Source of the DNA: Dokdonia pacifica
GTDB lineage: Bacteria > Bacteroidota > Bacteroidia > Flavobacteriales > Flavobacteriaceae
Direction: 5' to 3'
Assembly: GCF_900188275.1 (NCBI RefSeq)
Contig: NZ_FZNY01000006.1
Coordinates: 62,001-126,000 of the forward strand
DNA length: 64,000 nucleotides
Of the stretch, positions 50,780 to 60,277 are shown one piece after another (the first letter of the stretch is position 1; every line of letters starts with the position of its first letter). Below the pieces are notes generated by a model, which made no database searches, was not told the origin of the DNA, and saw only the letters and a list, made by a program, of their open reading frames with translations. A program made the position numbers and the translations under genes.

Positions 50780-51817
50780 TCACTGCTGATGCGTAGCATA
50801 TCCTTTCCACTTAGCGATACAAGCCGTCATATCTTCAGGAACAGGTGCTTCAAAACGCATAAGTTTTCCAGTGGTTGGATGCACAAAACCTAGTGTTTTT
50901 GCATGTAGTGCTTGACGAGGTAACACTTTAAAACAATTATCTACAAACTGCTTGTATTTTGAAAAAGACGTTCCTTTCAGAATGGCATTCCCTCCATAAC
51001 GCTCATCATTAAATAGTGTATGGCCTATATATTTCATATGCACTCTGATTTGGTGCGTACGTCCTGTTTCTAATTTACAAGCTACAAGGGTTACATACCC
51101 CAAGCGTTCTATTACTTTATAATGTGTTACTGCAGGTTTGCCTAGATGAGCATCGTCATCTTTGTATACTGTGTTTTGTAATCTGTTTTTAGGATGGCGC
51201 CCTATATTTCCTTCTACAGTGCCTTCATCATCTTCTACATTTCCCCAAACCAAAGCCACATACTCACGCTCTGTTGTTTTATCAAAAAACTGTTTAGATA
51301 AATGTGTCATTGCTTGTTCTGTCTTTGCAATCACAAGCAACCCGCTAGTGTCTTTATCGATACGATGTACAAGACCTGGGCGATCACTACTATTGTTTGG
51401 TAAGTTGTCAAAATGATAAATTAATGCATTGATCAAAGTGCCAGAGTAGTTTCCGTGTCCTGGATGTACTACCATACCCGCTGCTTTATTTACAACCAGT
51501 ACGGTGTCATCTTCATATACAATGTCTAATGGAAGATCTTCTGGGGTTAATAAATACTCATAAGGCGGATGCTCGAAGAGCACACGTACTACATCATTTC
51601 CTTTGACTTTGTAATTTTGTTTAACAACCTTTCCGTTTACCTGTATGCTTCCATTTTTTGCCGCTTTCTGAATTTTATTACGAGTTGCATTTTCTATAAA
51701 ATTCATAAGGAATTTATCCACACGCAGCGGTTCTTGTCCTTCACTGGCTGTAAAACTATAATGTTCGTATAGCTCGTCGTCTTGTGGTTCAGGTCCTATA
51801 GGACTAGTTTCCTCCAT
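50780..51817 (-). CDS. RluA-family pseudouridine synthase (RluD-like)
   Basis: 345 aa from the ATG at 51817 (MEETSPIGPEPQ); a start 12 codons earlier would extend further into the upstream PASTA gene. An S4 RNA-binding domain (about 33-95, LRVDKFLMNF) precedes the catalytic domain with the signature GLVHRIDKDTSGLLV, whose Asp is the nucleophile, and ETGRTHQIRVHM. It likely modifies 23S rRNA. The gene overlaps the end of the PASTA gene by 14 bp. Confidence 0.9.
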   Translation of the reverse strand: MEETSPIGPEPQDDELYEHYSFTASEGQEPLRVDKFLMNFIENATRNKIQKAAKNGSIQVNGKVVKQNYKVKGNDVVRVLFEHPPYEYLLTPEDLPLDIVYEDDTVLVVNKAAGMVVHPGHGNYSGTLINALIYHFDNLPNNSSDRPGLVHRIDKDTSGLLVIAKTEQAMTHLSKQFFDKTTEREYVALVWGNVEDDEGTVEGNIGRHPKNRLQNTVYKDDDAHLGKPAVTHYKVIERLGYVTLVACKLETGRTHQIRVHMKYIGHTLFNDERYGGNAILKGTSFSKYKQFVDNCFKVLPRQALHAKTLGFVHPTTGKLMRFEAPVPEDMTACIAKWKGYATHQQ

Positions 51818-52421
51818 CCGTATCGTTGTTTTGAGAATCACTATCGTTGTCACTTACACTAGATCGGTACGATCCTTTTCCATTTCCTAAAACAAGATCT
51901 ATCGTAGCTGTTTTTTGAAGTTTATCTCCAGGTTGAATACGTTTTCCCTTGTGATACATTTCGCGCAATTCATTCTCACCTATATAATCGACAAAGGTGA
52001 TTTTTCCGATCTTAAAACCAAGAGATATTAAGGTTGGTTCGGCTTGTCTACGTGTTTTACTTATCACATTAGGAATTGTGATTTTACGATATCCAGATGG
52101 GTTTAATACCAGATAAATCTGTCTGTTTTCTTTTACAAATTTACCAGCAGCAGGACTTTGTTCTATCACAGAAAATTTAGGGTAATTAGGATTGTAATTT
52201 GCACTGTCCATAATAAAAGGACGTAAGTCTGCATTACTTAATTCTTGCTCTACCACATCAAGTGTCATCCCTTTAAGGTCTGGAACTGCGATAAGCTCAT
52301 CATGATTGGTAGTGCTTCCTAGCCACCACTTTACAATAAAGATAAAAACAACAAGTATCAATAGGGCAAGACCAAGTTGTTTTAGAAAAGTCTTACTAAA
52401 CAGAAAACGAAATATACTCAT
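51804..52421 (-). CDS. PASTA-domain membrane protein
   Basis: 205 aa. A short cytoplasmic N-terminus, one transmembrane helix (about 14-32, LGLALLILVVFIFIVKWW), and two PASTA domains (about 43-108 and 113-178; VPDLKGMTLDVVEQEL, IPNVISKTRRQAEPTL). A Ser/Asp/Asn-rich tail ends the protein. PASTA domains bind peptidoglycan or muropeptides. There is no kinase domain, unlike the PknB type. Overlaps the rluD-like gene, and ddl lies just upstream on the other strand. Confidence 0.88.
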   Translation of the reverse strand: MSIFRFLFSKTFLKQLGLALLILVVFIFIVKWWLGSTTNHDELIAVPDLKGMTLDVVEQELSNADLRPFIMDSANYNPNYPKFSVIEQSPAAGKFVKENRQIYLVLNPSGYRKITIPNVISKTRRQAEPTLISLGFKIGKITFVDYIGENELREMYHKGKRIQPGDKLQKTATIDLVLGNGKGSYRSSVSDNDSDSQNNDTDGGN

Positions 52422-52611
52422 AGGGTCATTAGGTTAGTGTAGCAAAGATATAAAATTGACTGCCTTTTGATAGCCTACTTCGTATCTAGTATTTTTGATA
52501 TTCATTATGACAACGTAAATAACTGAATTTTCTTTTAACGTGTCTCTATAAATTATACTATTTTTAGGTAATAATTCTATATATTTTAAAAACAGTAGAA
52601 CTCTTTCTTTT

Positions 52612-53592
52612 ATGTCAAAAAATGTTGCCGTTCTCATGGGAGGTTATAGCAGTGAATATGAGATTTCTATTCAAAGCGGAACCACAGTTGTCAATGCGTT
52701 AGATCCTGAAAAATATACCGTATATGCCATCCATATATTAAAAGATAAATGGATATGTATGTATGAAGGAGAAGAGTTTTATATGGATTTGGGAGAATTT
52801 AGCGTCTTACTTCCATTTGGGAAAGTATATTTTGATGTATGTTATAATACCATTCATGGTACTCCGGGTGAAGATGGAGAGATTCAGGCGTATTTAAAGA
52901 TGATGGGAATTCCACAAACCAGTTGTGATTTTTATCAAAGCGCCCTTACATTTAATAAAAGAGATACCTTGAGTGTGTTGCGTCCTTACGGGATTGATAT
53001 GGCGCAATCTGTATATATCAATAAAGGAGATGTGGTAGATGACGCTTTCGCGAAAGCTATTAAAGAACGCATCCAATTTCCATGTTTCGTAAAACCTAAC
53101 CGAGCAGGATCTAGCTTTGGGATTAGCAAAATATATAACGAAAAGGGACTCGCGCCTGCACTCGAAAAGGCCTTTGCTGAAGACGATGAAGTTCTCATCG
53201 AATCTTTTTTGAGTGGCACCGAAGTTTCTGTAGGTGTCTGCACCTATCAAGGAAAAACCAAAGTATTGCCTGTTTGCGAAATTGTATCAGAAAACGACTT
53301 CTTTGATTACCAAGCCAAATATGAAGGCAAATCTCAAGAAATTGTACCCGCACGATTAAGTGACAATCAAACTGAAAGTGTGCAATCCCTAACTGGCGCT
53401 ATTTATGAAGTATTAAAATTGAAAGGCATCTGCCGTATAGATTTCATTTTCCATAATGGGAAACCGCACTTTGTGGAAGTAAATTCGAATCCTGGGCTCT
53501 CTCCAGAAAGTATCATCCCAAGACAAGCGAAAGCCGCAGGGATTTCCTTAACAGATTTGTTAGGAGAAGCTATTGAAGCGGCGATGGGGTAG
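52612..53592 (+). CDS. ddl: D-alanine--D-alanine ligase
   Basis: 326 aa ATP-grasp ligase that makes D-Ala-D-Ala for peptidoglycan. Seen: AVLMGGYSSEYEISIQSG at the start, HGTPGEDGEIQAYL near 83, FPCFVKPNRAGSSFGISK near 159 and the metal-binding CRIDFIFHNGKPHFVEVNSN near 271. A 15-of-16 palindrome copy (53043-53057) is read as DAFAKAIK. The divergent PASTA gene lies 190 bp upstream. Confidence 0.95.
   Translation: MSKNVAVLMGGYSSEYEISIQSGTTVVNALDPEKYTVYAIHILKDKWICMYEGEEFYMDLGEFSVLLPFGKVYFDVCYNTIHGTPGEDGEIQAYLKMMGIPQTSCDFYQSALTFNKRDTLSVLRPYGIDMAQSVYINKGDVVDDAFAKAIKERIQFPCFVKPNRAGSSFGISKIYNEKGLAPALEKAFAEDDEVLIESFLSGTEVSVGVCTYQGKTKVLPVCEIVSENDFFDYQAKYEGKSQEIVPARLSDNQTESVQSLTGAIYEVLKLKGICRIDFIFHNGKPHFVEVNSNPGLSPESIIPRQAKAAGISLTDLLGEAIEAAMG
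53043..53057. repeat. Palindrome copy inside ddl
   Basis: Fifteen of sixteen bases, read in the frame AFAKA. It is in a region between two ATP-grasp subdomains where loops vary. Confidence 0.88.
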
Positions 53593-53765
53593 CGAGTAGT
53601 CGGTAGTTTTTAGTTGGTAGCCTTGGGTAGTTTTGAAATACATAATTTGATTCAAATTCGTCGCTCATTATTCGTCGTTCGTCGTTTTCCCTTCTTTCTT
53701 CAGTATAAACAGATCATTCCTCAAAAATAAAACGCTATCATCTATAAATTCCGTATTTTTAATCT

Positions 53766-54257
53766 ATGAGAAGAGCAGTTTTTCCAGGATCTTTTGATCC
53801 TATCACTATAGGACATTACGATATTATAGAACGCGGTGTAACTTTATTTGACGAAGTGATTTTAGCCATAGGTGTTAACTCCGCAAAGAAATATATGTTT
53901 TCGCTAGAACAACGTCTTAGGTTTCTAGAAGAAACTTTTAAAGATGAACCTAAAATCAAAGTGATGAGTTATAAAGGACTTACTGTTGATTTTTGTAAAG
54001 AACAAAACTCAGAGTTTATCTTACGTGGCCTACGAAATCCAGGAGATTTTGAATTTGAAAAAGCCATTGCTCATACCAATAGAAAACTCTCTGGTATAGA
54101 AACTGTTTTCTTGCTGACTTCTTCAGGTAAAAGTTATATCTCCTCTTCTATTGTACGAGAAGTGATTCGTTATGGAGGTGATTGCTCAGATTTAGTTCCT
54201 GAAGTAGTACGCCCATGCGCCAATGATATCTGGGTGAAGGAACATCAAGGGAAGTAA
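53766..54257 (+). CDS. coaD: Phosphopantetheine adenylyltransferase
   Basis: 163 aa. It makes dephospho-CoA from phosphopantetheine. The nucleotidyltransferase motif FPGSFDPITIGHYDII (T/HxGH) starts at residue 6 and SSSIVREVIRYGGD (the ISSSxVR motif) is near residue 125. Typical length. A convergent terminator follows. Confidence 0.95.
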   Translation: MRRAVFPGSFDPITIGHYDIIERGVTLFDEVILAIGVNSAKKYMFSLEQRLRFLEETFKDEPKIKVMSYKGLTVDFCKEQNSEFILRGLRNPGDFEFEKAIAHTNRKLSGIETVFLLTSSGKSYISSSIVREVIRYGGDCSDLVPEVVRPCANDIWVKEHQGK

Positions 54258-54278
54258 AGAAATAATTTAGATAGTAAG

Positions 54279-54312
54279 AGGTTCAGATGAAAACTATTCT
54301 TCTGAACCTTTT
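54279..54312. terminator. Terminator between coaD and the convergent anti-sigma-like gene
   Basis: AGGTTCAGA (54279-54287) pairs with TCTGAACCT (54301-54309), followed by TTTT on the plus strand. Confidence 0.7.
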
Positions 54313-54325
54313 AGTTTATTACTAT

Positions 54326-56419
54326 TTAAAACTGATCATTCAATTTCTTCAATTTTTCTTGTAACGCTTTTACAGTATACGCTTTAAACTCTAAGTCTAA
54401 ATCTTCTATACGATCTGTATTTATATCTTTAATAGCCAATTGATACTGATTATCTACTATTTTTATAGCAACCAATGTGACTTCTTCTCCTTTGGGAACG
54501 TATCCAAAGTCAAAACCATCTGTAGTAAATTGGCTTGGTAAAATAGATCGGATACGCTTAAAAACTATTTTTACATCCGTACCATCGCTATCTTTGATTT
54601 TGACTTTGTACTTCGTGGTAGTATTACTTCTTACAAAACGATCACAGTTAATCCATCCTAGTCGAGAAGCCGTAAATAAGTAATTACTAGCTCCCGGTTG
54701 CCTAGGGACCAATCGAGCAAATTGCCTATCTGGAATTTGAGTTTCATCCCATCGCTTCCGAATCACATTACCGCCTCTCGTAATAGAATCAGTAGGTAAA
54801 ATAGTAAACCCTGAATTTGGGTCATCTAAGACAGCTTTTCGTATAAAAACATAACGCTCTCCTTTTATTCTTCGTTCTTGAATAAGTCGTTTCTTTTTAT
54901 AATTTTCATACCTATCTACAAAAGCAGTGTCTATTTTTACATCATTAGTATGTAGTATTTCTTTTATGTCTTCTATCACAGTTCTTCCTCCATAAAATAC
55001 CGTGTCATTAGTGATAATGGGTAGTTGTATCGTACTTGTTCTAAAATTTATTGTATCTTGATTACGAGTATTTATGTTCCTTCTTGTAGCTACAGTATCT
55101 CGATTAGCAACATCCCTTCCGCGATTAGTTGTTGATCCTTCAAACTTGACAAAAATAGGTAATGAGTAAAGGGTGTTTACCGCAATACCTCTTTGTTTTC
55201 CTGGAGATAGTCTAGGAACTAATCCTAGTACTCTTTCTACTTCTTCTTGAATTCCTGGAAAAGCAGGTCTGGAATTAATCTTGGTAATATCTCCATTGGT
55301 GTCTATGGTAAATGAAGTGAAAATTCGAAGGTTATTATCTGACGTACTACGTTGAATTGCATCTGCATTGAAAGACCTATTTACGATACGCTGAAATACG
55401 TTTCTGACACATTCCATTTGATCTTCTTTAGATAGATTCTGACATTCAGGAAATGACGGTACTTCTTCAATAACGGCAAAAGGAACATTTACAATTTCTT
55501 CCAGTAATTCATCTACTTCAACTACTTCTGAAGCGTTATCCAGTACCCAATTAATCCCCTGAGTAGTTTCTTGACCTGTGAATAACTGCATGTCATCTTT
55601 TTTATCCTCAGTAGGTATTTCGATAGTGATATCTTTATCAAGTGCTAGTAATGCTTCACCAGAACGAGCTTCTACATATAGCATGCCTCCAGTTTCTAAT
55701 AATTGCTCATTTGATTTTGTAGAGAGATTTGCTAAAAGGATATCAGACAACTGATAGAATTCTGAGAGCGCTACAGTTACTATTCCAGTCGCAATTTCAT
55801 CAGTTCCTGTATGTTTAAAAGAATTGGCTTTAATGGTAAGTTTTGTTCCTTCCTTACCAATAATTACAGTATCCCTTTGTGTATTGATCATATATACTTC
55901 AGGAGTTTTCTTTGGATATGTGTGTAGTGGATTCTTTATTTGAGCTTCATTAGTATATAATACTGTGTCTTGATTTTCCTGGTCAATAATAATACGATCC
56001 TTAGTTTCTGCAACTTTTATATGTGTAATGCTGTCATTACTTTTTATTTCTATACTGGAAACAGCGTCTTTTCCTTTTTGAATTGTATGCTGTCTTTGAG
56101 TGGTTGTAGGCGTTGAGGTTTGTACAGGATCTTCTTTAGAGACTACACTATAAATAGCTATAGAAAGACCTATAATTCCTATACCAATCACTAGATACTT
56201 GATCCATTTTGTCCTAAGATATCCTTTGCGTGCCGTTTGAATTTCTTGCTTCAATTCAATACGTTCTACACCTCCTAAAAAGGTTAAGTGCTCTTCGTAA
56301 AGCGAGTTGAATTCGGCGTCGTTTTCTAATTGCTTTTCAAATACCTGTCTTTCTTCTTTAGATAAAGTATTGTTTATATATTCATTAATATGTTCTATGT
56401 CTTGTATGTACTTTTCCAT
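54326..56419 (-). CDS. Anti-sigma-like membrane protein with TonB-like domain
   Basis: 697 aa. A cytoplasmic N-terminal region (about 1-65) of the anti-sigma type, with an acidic helix EYINNTLSKEERQVFEKQL, is followed by one transmembrane helix (about 71-92). The large periplasmic part contains a TonB C-terminal-like segment (about 310-425; PSFPECQNLSKEDQMECVRN, then LRIFTSFTIDTNGDITKI) as found in energy transducers. It is encoded 11 bp after the sigma factor gene, so it is probably its anti-sigma regulator and senses outer-membrane contact. Confidence 0.78.
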   Translation of the reverse strand: MEKYIQDIEHINEYINNTLSKEERQVFEKQLENDAEFNSLYEEHLTFLGGVERIELKQEIQTARKGYLRTKWIKYLVIGIGIIGLSIAIYSVVSKEDPVQTSTPTTTQRQHTIQKGKDAVSSIEIKSNDSITHIKVAETKDRIIIDQENQDTVLYTNEAQIKNPLHTYPKKTPEVYMINTQRDTVIIGKEGTKLTIKANSFKHTGTDEIATGIVTVALSEFYQLSDILLANLSTKSNEQLLETGGMLYVEARSGEALLALDKDITIEIPTEDKKDDMQLFTGQETTQGINWVLDNASEVVEVDELLEEIVNVPFAVIEEVPSFPECQNLSKEDQMECVRNVFQRIVNRSFNADAIQRSTSDNNLRIFTSFTIDTNGDITKINSRPAFPGIQEEVERVLGLVPRLSPGKQRGIAVNTLYSLPIFVKFEGSTTNRGRDVANRDTVATRRNINTRNQDTINFRTSTIQLPIITNDTVFYGGRTVIEDIKEILHTNDVKIDTAFVDRYENYKKKRLIQERRIKGERYVFIRKAVLDDPNSGFTILPTDSITRGGNVIRKRWDETQIPDRQFARLVPRQPGASNYLFTASRLGWINCDRFVRSNTTTKYKVKIKDSDGTDVKIVFKRIRSILPSQFTTDGFDFGYVPKGEEVTLVAIKIVDNQYQLAIKDINTDRIEDLDLEFKAYTVKALQEKLKKLNDQF

Positions 56420-56430
56420 GATGCTGCGAA

Positions 56431-56973
56431 TTAAGATTGAACCGTTTTGTAGTTGGTTTTAAAGATGTCTTTTGCTTTTTGTAAGCATTTATACTTCTGG
56501 TTTTTTGCAATCTTTTCAGATTTAAATTGCATCATTTGAGCAATCACCTTAAAGGATAATGCTCTTTGATAAAACAGTTGTAATAATTCTTGACATCGTT
56601 CTCCTAATTCGAGAAACGCTTTTTCAGCACATTGATATTTTTTCTCCTTTAATATGCTGTGGAATGTATCCACTTCCTCAGGTTGTAAGGAATGTAATTC
56701 TTGTTTGGTATATTGTTTTTGAGTGTCCTTCCAGATAAAACGTGATACCGCATAGATATACGTGTAAAAAGAAGAAGTTAATTTAAAATCTGATTTTTCT
56801 AGATTTTTACTTACTATGATTAATGCTTCTTGAAATACATCTTGTGCATCATTTTTAGAACCGCCTTTAGAAAGTACTAATTTTTCAATTCTGGGATATA
56901 GACGATATAGTTGTCGAAACGCTTTGTCTCGCTGACCATTTTTAAAAAGCGCCATTATTTTTTGATCACTCAT
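56431..56973 (-). CDS. ECF-type RNA polymerase sigma factor
   Basis: 180 aa. Region 2 (AFRQLYRLYPRIEKLVLSKG, then DAQDVFQEALIIVSKNL) and a region-4 helix-turn-helix (ELLQLFYQRALSFKVIAQMM) are visible. It is followed by a membrane anti-sigma-like gene at 11 bp, which gives a sigma/anti-sigma pair. The target regulon is unknown. Confidence 0.88.
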   Translation of the reverse strand: MSDQKIMALFKNGQRDKAFRQLYRLYPRIEKLVLSKGGSKNDAQDVFQEALIIVSKNLEKSDFKLTSSFYTYIYAVSRFIWKDTQKQYTKQELHSLQPEEVDTFHSILKEKKYQCAEKAFLELGERCQELLQLFYQRALSFKVIAQMMQFKSEKIAKNQKYKCLQKAKDIFKTNYKTVQS

Positions 56974-57037
56974 AAAAGTATGTTTTACTTATTAATGGTC
57001 ATTTTGTAAAAAGGTCTCCCTTCTTTAATAAAATATT

Positions 57038-57628
57038 TTATAAAAGTTGTCTAATTTCTTTTTCAATGCCATGTACGCTATATTTTTCTAGTGCGATAAT
57101 ACTACCGTTAGTATCATAAGTGAGTTTTGTATAATCCTTATGCTCTTCATTTAGTTTGAAATTTGTTTTTATTTCCCCTTCTTCATAAGTGTGAGAAAAT
57201 GATAAAAAATAAGTGCGTTGCTCTATCATGTGATCATTCTCATCATACGTTAATGTATACCCCCAAGGTAACTGTGAACAAATCATACATCCTGAATACT
57301 TATATTCAATTAACCTCCCTTTTGTATCATACGTATAAGAGTCTGACCAATTTGCTTGCTCATTTTCAGGATTTGACCATTCTACGATTTCTTGGTTTTT
57401 ATATTTCTTCTTAATAAGTTGTTTAGGAAGTCCATAAAATAGATGAAAATGCTTTTTGTAGAAGTGCACATCTAGTGTTTGCTTCATGTCTTTTATTGCG
57501 ATAGTATCTGTTTTATGCAGTAGATTATTTGAATAATAAGAAGAAACAGAAAAATATAGAGAATCTGATTGAGCATTACCATTTAGAGATAGTAGGACTG
57601 TTATTAAAATGATAATGTATTTATACAT
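57038..57628 (-). CDS. Secreted protein with RHS/YD-like repeats
   Basis: 196 aa with a signal peptide (about 1-19). Three short repeats resemble YD repeats: TYDTKGRLIEYKYSG, TYDENDHMIEQRTY and TYDTNGSIIALEKY. Too short for an RHS toxin. It may be a small beta-structured surface protein. No family name is certain. It lies 16 bp downstream of the aminotransferase gene on the same strand. Confidence 0.65.
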   Translation of the reverse strand: MYKYIIILITVLLSLNGNAQSDSLYFSVSSYYSNNLLHKTDTIAIKDMKQTLDVHFYKKHFHLFYGLPKQLIKKKYKNQEIVEWSNPENEQANWSDSYTYDTKGRLIEYKYSGCMICSQLPWGYTLTYDENDHMIEQRTYFLSFSHTYEEGEIKTNFKLNEEHKDYTKLTYDTNGSIIALEKYSVHGIEKEIRQLL

Positions 57629-57644
57629 GTTTTATAGTATTGTA

Positions 57645-58922
57645 CTAACCAGCAATTTCTTCCAGCGCTTCTACCAGGTAATCAATATCTCTTTTCGTAA
57701 TAAAAATGGCAAAAGAAATACGTACTCCATTCAATCCAAAAGTATTCATAGGCCGAGTGTCTATACCATAATTTTCGGACAGTTGTTTTTTCACATCTTG
57801 CACATGCTTACCCACAACCGCTACCGTTTGTATAGCACATGATAAGTCATCATTAGCCGGAGTTTTAAACGTAAAGGTTGGATTGTCTTTTAGCTTCTCT
57901 CTAAAATAATGTTTTAGCTCATACGATCGTTTTGTAATCTTTTCCTTTCCAATCTTAGTGTGGAAATCTATGGCCGCACCCAGTCCTAAGTATTCTGGTA
58001 AATTACGCGTATTATAATTTTCAAGACGACGTATACTAGGATCATCATACCCATATGCTACCACCAATGGTTTTAGATAGTGCTGGCTCTCTTTTTTTGC
58101 ATAAAATACACTAATGCCTTTCGGCGAAAAAAGCCACTTGTGAGCACTCGCTGTATAAAAATCACACCCTAAATCATGGAGGTCTATTTCAAACATTCCT
58201 GAACTTTGTGCACCATCTACAGCTACCAGAATTCCTCTCTTGTGTGCCATTTCTGAAATCTCTTTCACGGGAAGTATCATTCCATTGGTATTTACCATGT
58301 GGCACATCGAAATCACTTTGGTTTTAGAAGTAATCGCATTTCTGTACACCGCAACAATATCTTCAACAGTTTTAGGAAGGATAGGAAGTACAGGACGTAC
58401 TAATTTTACTCCTTTTGACTCTTGCCATACTTTCCAAGGGACGGTACCACTGTAATGTTCATGATCTGCAAGAATGACCTCATCACCTGGTTGCAAATCA
58501 AAACTACGTGCAATTAGATTCATCCCTTCGGTGGTATTATGTGTAATGGCTATTTCTTCATTAGAGACAGTAAATAGATCAGCAACTTTTTGACGAACCG
58601 TTTCTTTCTCATCACTCCAATCTCCCCACATGTACTTAGAAGGAAACCCATCTAAGGTAGCTCTAAACGTATTGGTTGCCTCTTGTACTGGAATAGGTGA
58701 AGGTCCTAAAGACGCATTATTAAAATAATGAAGTCCTTCAGCAAAAGAAAATTGTTGTTTTATCTGTTCCCAGAAAGCTTCAGAATCATCTTTATAATCT
58801 ATACTGGATACTATTTCTTTTTTAGAAGTAGAAGCATTTGCAGTATAAGAAGGTAATAAAGTAGCTCCTGTCACTCCAGCGAGTAACTGTTTTACAAAAG
58901 ACCGACGACGATTGTTTTTCAT
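57645..58922 (-). CDS. Class V aminotransferase-like PLP enzyme, Tat-exported
   Basis: 425 aa. The N-terminus NRRRSFVKQLLAG is a twin-arginine signal. The PLP-binding lysine is in ASAHKWLFSPKG near residue 260 and the cofactor loop in TEGMNLIARSF near 130; it is closest in style to isopenicillin N epimerase or cysteine desulfurase-like enzymes. An exported PLP enzyme is uncommon. Substrate unknown. Confidence 0.88.
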   Translation of the reverse strand: MKNNRRRSFVKQLLAGVTGATLLPSYTANASTSKKEIVSSIDYKDDSEAFWEQIKQQFSFAEGLHYFNNASLGPSPIPVQEATNTFRATLDGFPSKYMWGDWSDEKETVRQKVADLFTVSNEEIAITHNTTEGMNLIARSFDLQPGDEVILADHEHYSGTVPWKVWQESKGVKLVRPVLPILPKTVEDIVAVYRNAITSKTKVISMCHMVNTNGMILPVKEISEMAHKRGILVAVDGAQSSGMFEIDLHDLGCDFYTASAHKWLFSPKGISVFYAKKESQHYLKPLVVAYGYDDPSIRRLENYNTRNLPEYLGLGAAIDFHTKIGKEKITKRSYELKHYFREKLKDNPTFTFKTPANDDLSCAIQTVAVVGKHVQDVKKQLSENYGIDTRPMNTFGLNGVRISFAIFITKRDIDYLVEALEEIAG

Positions 58923-58978
58923 AAAAGATTGATTTGTCTACATGTCTGTATTAAGATAGCTCCCTTGATAATGAGGTG

Positions 58979-59004
58979 TTATACGCTTTCGCGAAAGCGT
59001 ATAA
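58979..59004. repeat. Longest palindrome copy, 26 bp
   Basis: The core CGCTTTCGCGAAAGCG (58984-58999) is extended by TTATA on the left and TATAA on the right, a 26-bp perfect palindrome. It lies between the aminotransferase and PNGase F-like genes. Confidence 0.92.
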
Positions 59005-59047
59005 AGAATCAACATCAAAGGTATGCGCTGTTTAGAATGTAATTTAA

Positions 59048-60256
59048 TTATTCTAAATCGTATGTAATATACGCAGAAACCATCCAATAATTATTTTCAG
59101 TGTCAGTAGCTATTTGTGCTTCCGGAATGGAAATGGTTAAGGTATGCTTTCCTGCTGATAAATTGTCTAAAGGAATAACTTCTGGTATTACATCACTTCC
59201 TGGACACCAATTAGAACGTGAGAAATCTGAAGATGCTATCTGTTGTGTAGAGGTCTCATCTTCCATAATTTTATTGGCAGGCCACGTAGCAGATGTGGGA
59301 TTGAAACGCCTAAAACTTGCGCAATCATCTCTCCATGGGATAAATGATTTAATCATTGTTCCGTCTAGTGTGATGATATTTTCTTTTTTCACAAACTCAT
59401 CACCACCTCCATGTCCGCCATGACCCGTAGTGATATAATGGAGTTTTGCATTTTTAAAAGGCATATTTATAGAAAAATCTACACGGATGGTATCTTTAGA
59501 AAAGGCATCAAACAATCGTTGTCCAGAAGCATACTTAGTTGTATTCACAAGCGGTAATACTTCTTGTTTCCTACTTGTGTGATTAGGAAAATCACTTTCA
59601 TCAAAATCTAAGGAAACAGAAATAGTATACCCTTCTTTTGTCCAAGTATCTATAAAAACCCCTACATATACCTCATCGTGTAATACCGGTAAAAGATGAG
59701 AAATATCTTGCGACCAAGAAACTTTTTCTTCCCAATGAGGAATATAAATAGGCTTACGATCTTTTACGCGTTCACTATCTGTAAAATGTCCTACGCCAAA
59801 AGGGGTCATAAATCGGAGTAATTCTAGATTAGGTTTGTATGTAATACTATCTTTTGTAAAGGAAGTGACAGCCGGATAAGTTTCTTTAAGTTGCGCTAGG
59901 TCAAAGTTACCATTTTCAAAATCTAATAATGAAATATCAGTATTCGTTGGAATAACAAATAACGACCCCGATTTATCCCAAGGATCTCCATTAGAAGTCA
60001 ATGAAACATTAACTGTCGCTTCTGTTTGTAAGGTGTAGTTTGGAATTTTTACTTTTTTTACAATTACACGGCCTGCATCCAAACGCAAAATAGCATCCTG
60101 TAAAGGAGAAGGTCCAGACTTAAATGCCATATCAAAATACAAATTTGTGTCTTCAAAAACATCTACAGTTGTATCTCCTAATGGTTCAATAATGGATTCC
60201 TTACAGGAGAAAAATAGTACAACTAAAGAGATGTATAAAAATGATTGTGTTTTCAT
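59048..60256 (-). CDS. PNGase F-like lipoprotein
   Basis: 402 aa. Lipobox LFFSC (C18). The C-terminal half carries the peptide-N-glycosidase F signature region: TTGHGGHGGGDEF, then FIPWRDDCASFRRFNP and SSDFSRSNWCPG. PNGase F removes N-glycans from glycoproteins. The N-terminal 210 residues match the first PNGase F jelly-roll domain only loosely. Whether the catalytic acid residues are all present needs alignment. The protein could remove glycans from algal or animal glycoproteins. Confidence 0.83.
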   Translation of the reverse strand: MKTQSFLYISLVVLFFSCKESIIEPLGDTTVDVFEDTNLYFDMAFKSGPSPLQDAILRLDAGRVIVKKVKIPNYTLQTEATVNVSLTSNGDPWDKSGSLFVIPTNTDISLLDFENGNFDLAQLKETYPAVTSFTKDSITYKPNLELLRFMTPFGVGHFTDSERVKDRKPIYIPHWEEKVSWSQDISHLLPVLHDEVYVGVFIDTWTKEGYTISVSLDFDESDFPNHTSRKQEVLPLVNTTKYASGQRLFDAFSKDTIRVDFSINMPFKNAKLHYITTGHGGHGGGDEFVKKENIITLDGTMIKSFIPWRDDCASFRRFNPTSATWPANKIMEDETSTQQIASSDFSRSNWCPGSDVIPEVIPLDNLSAGKHTLTISIPEAQIATDTENNYWMVSAYITYDLE

Positions 60257-60277
60257 AGGGTGTATTTAACTAGTAAT

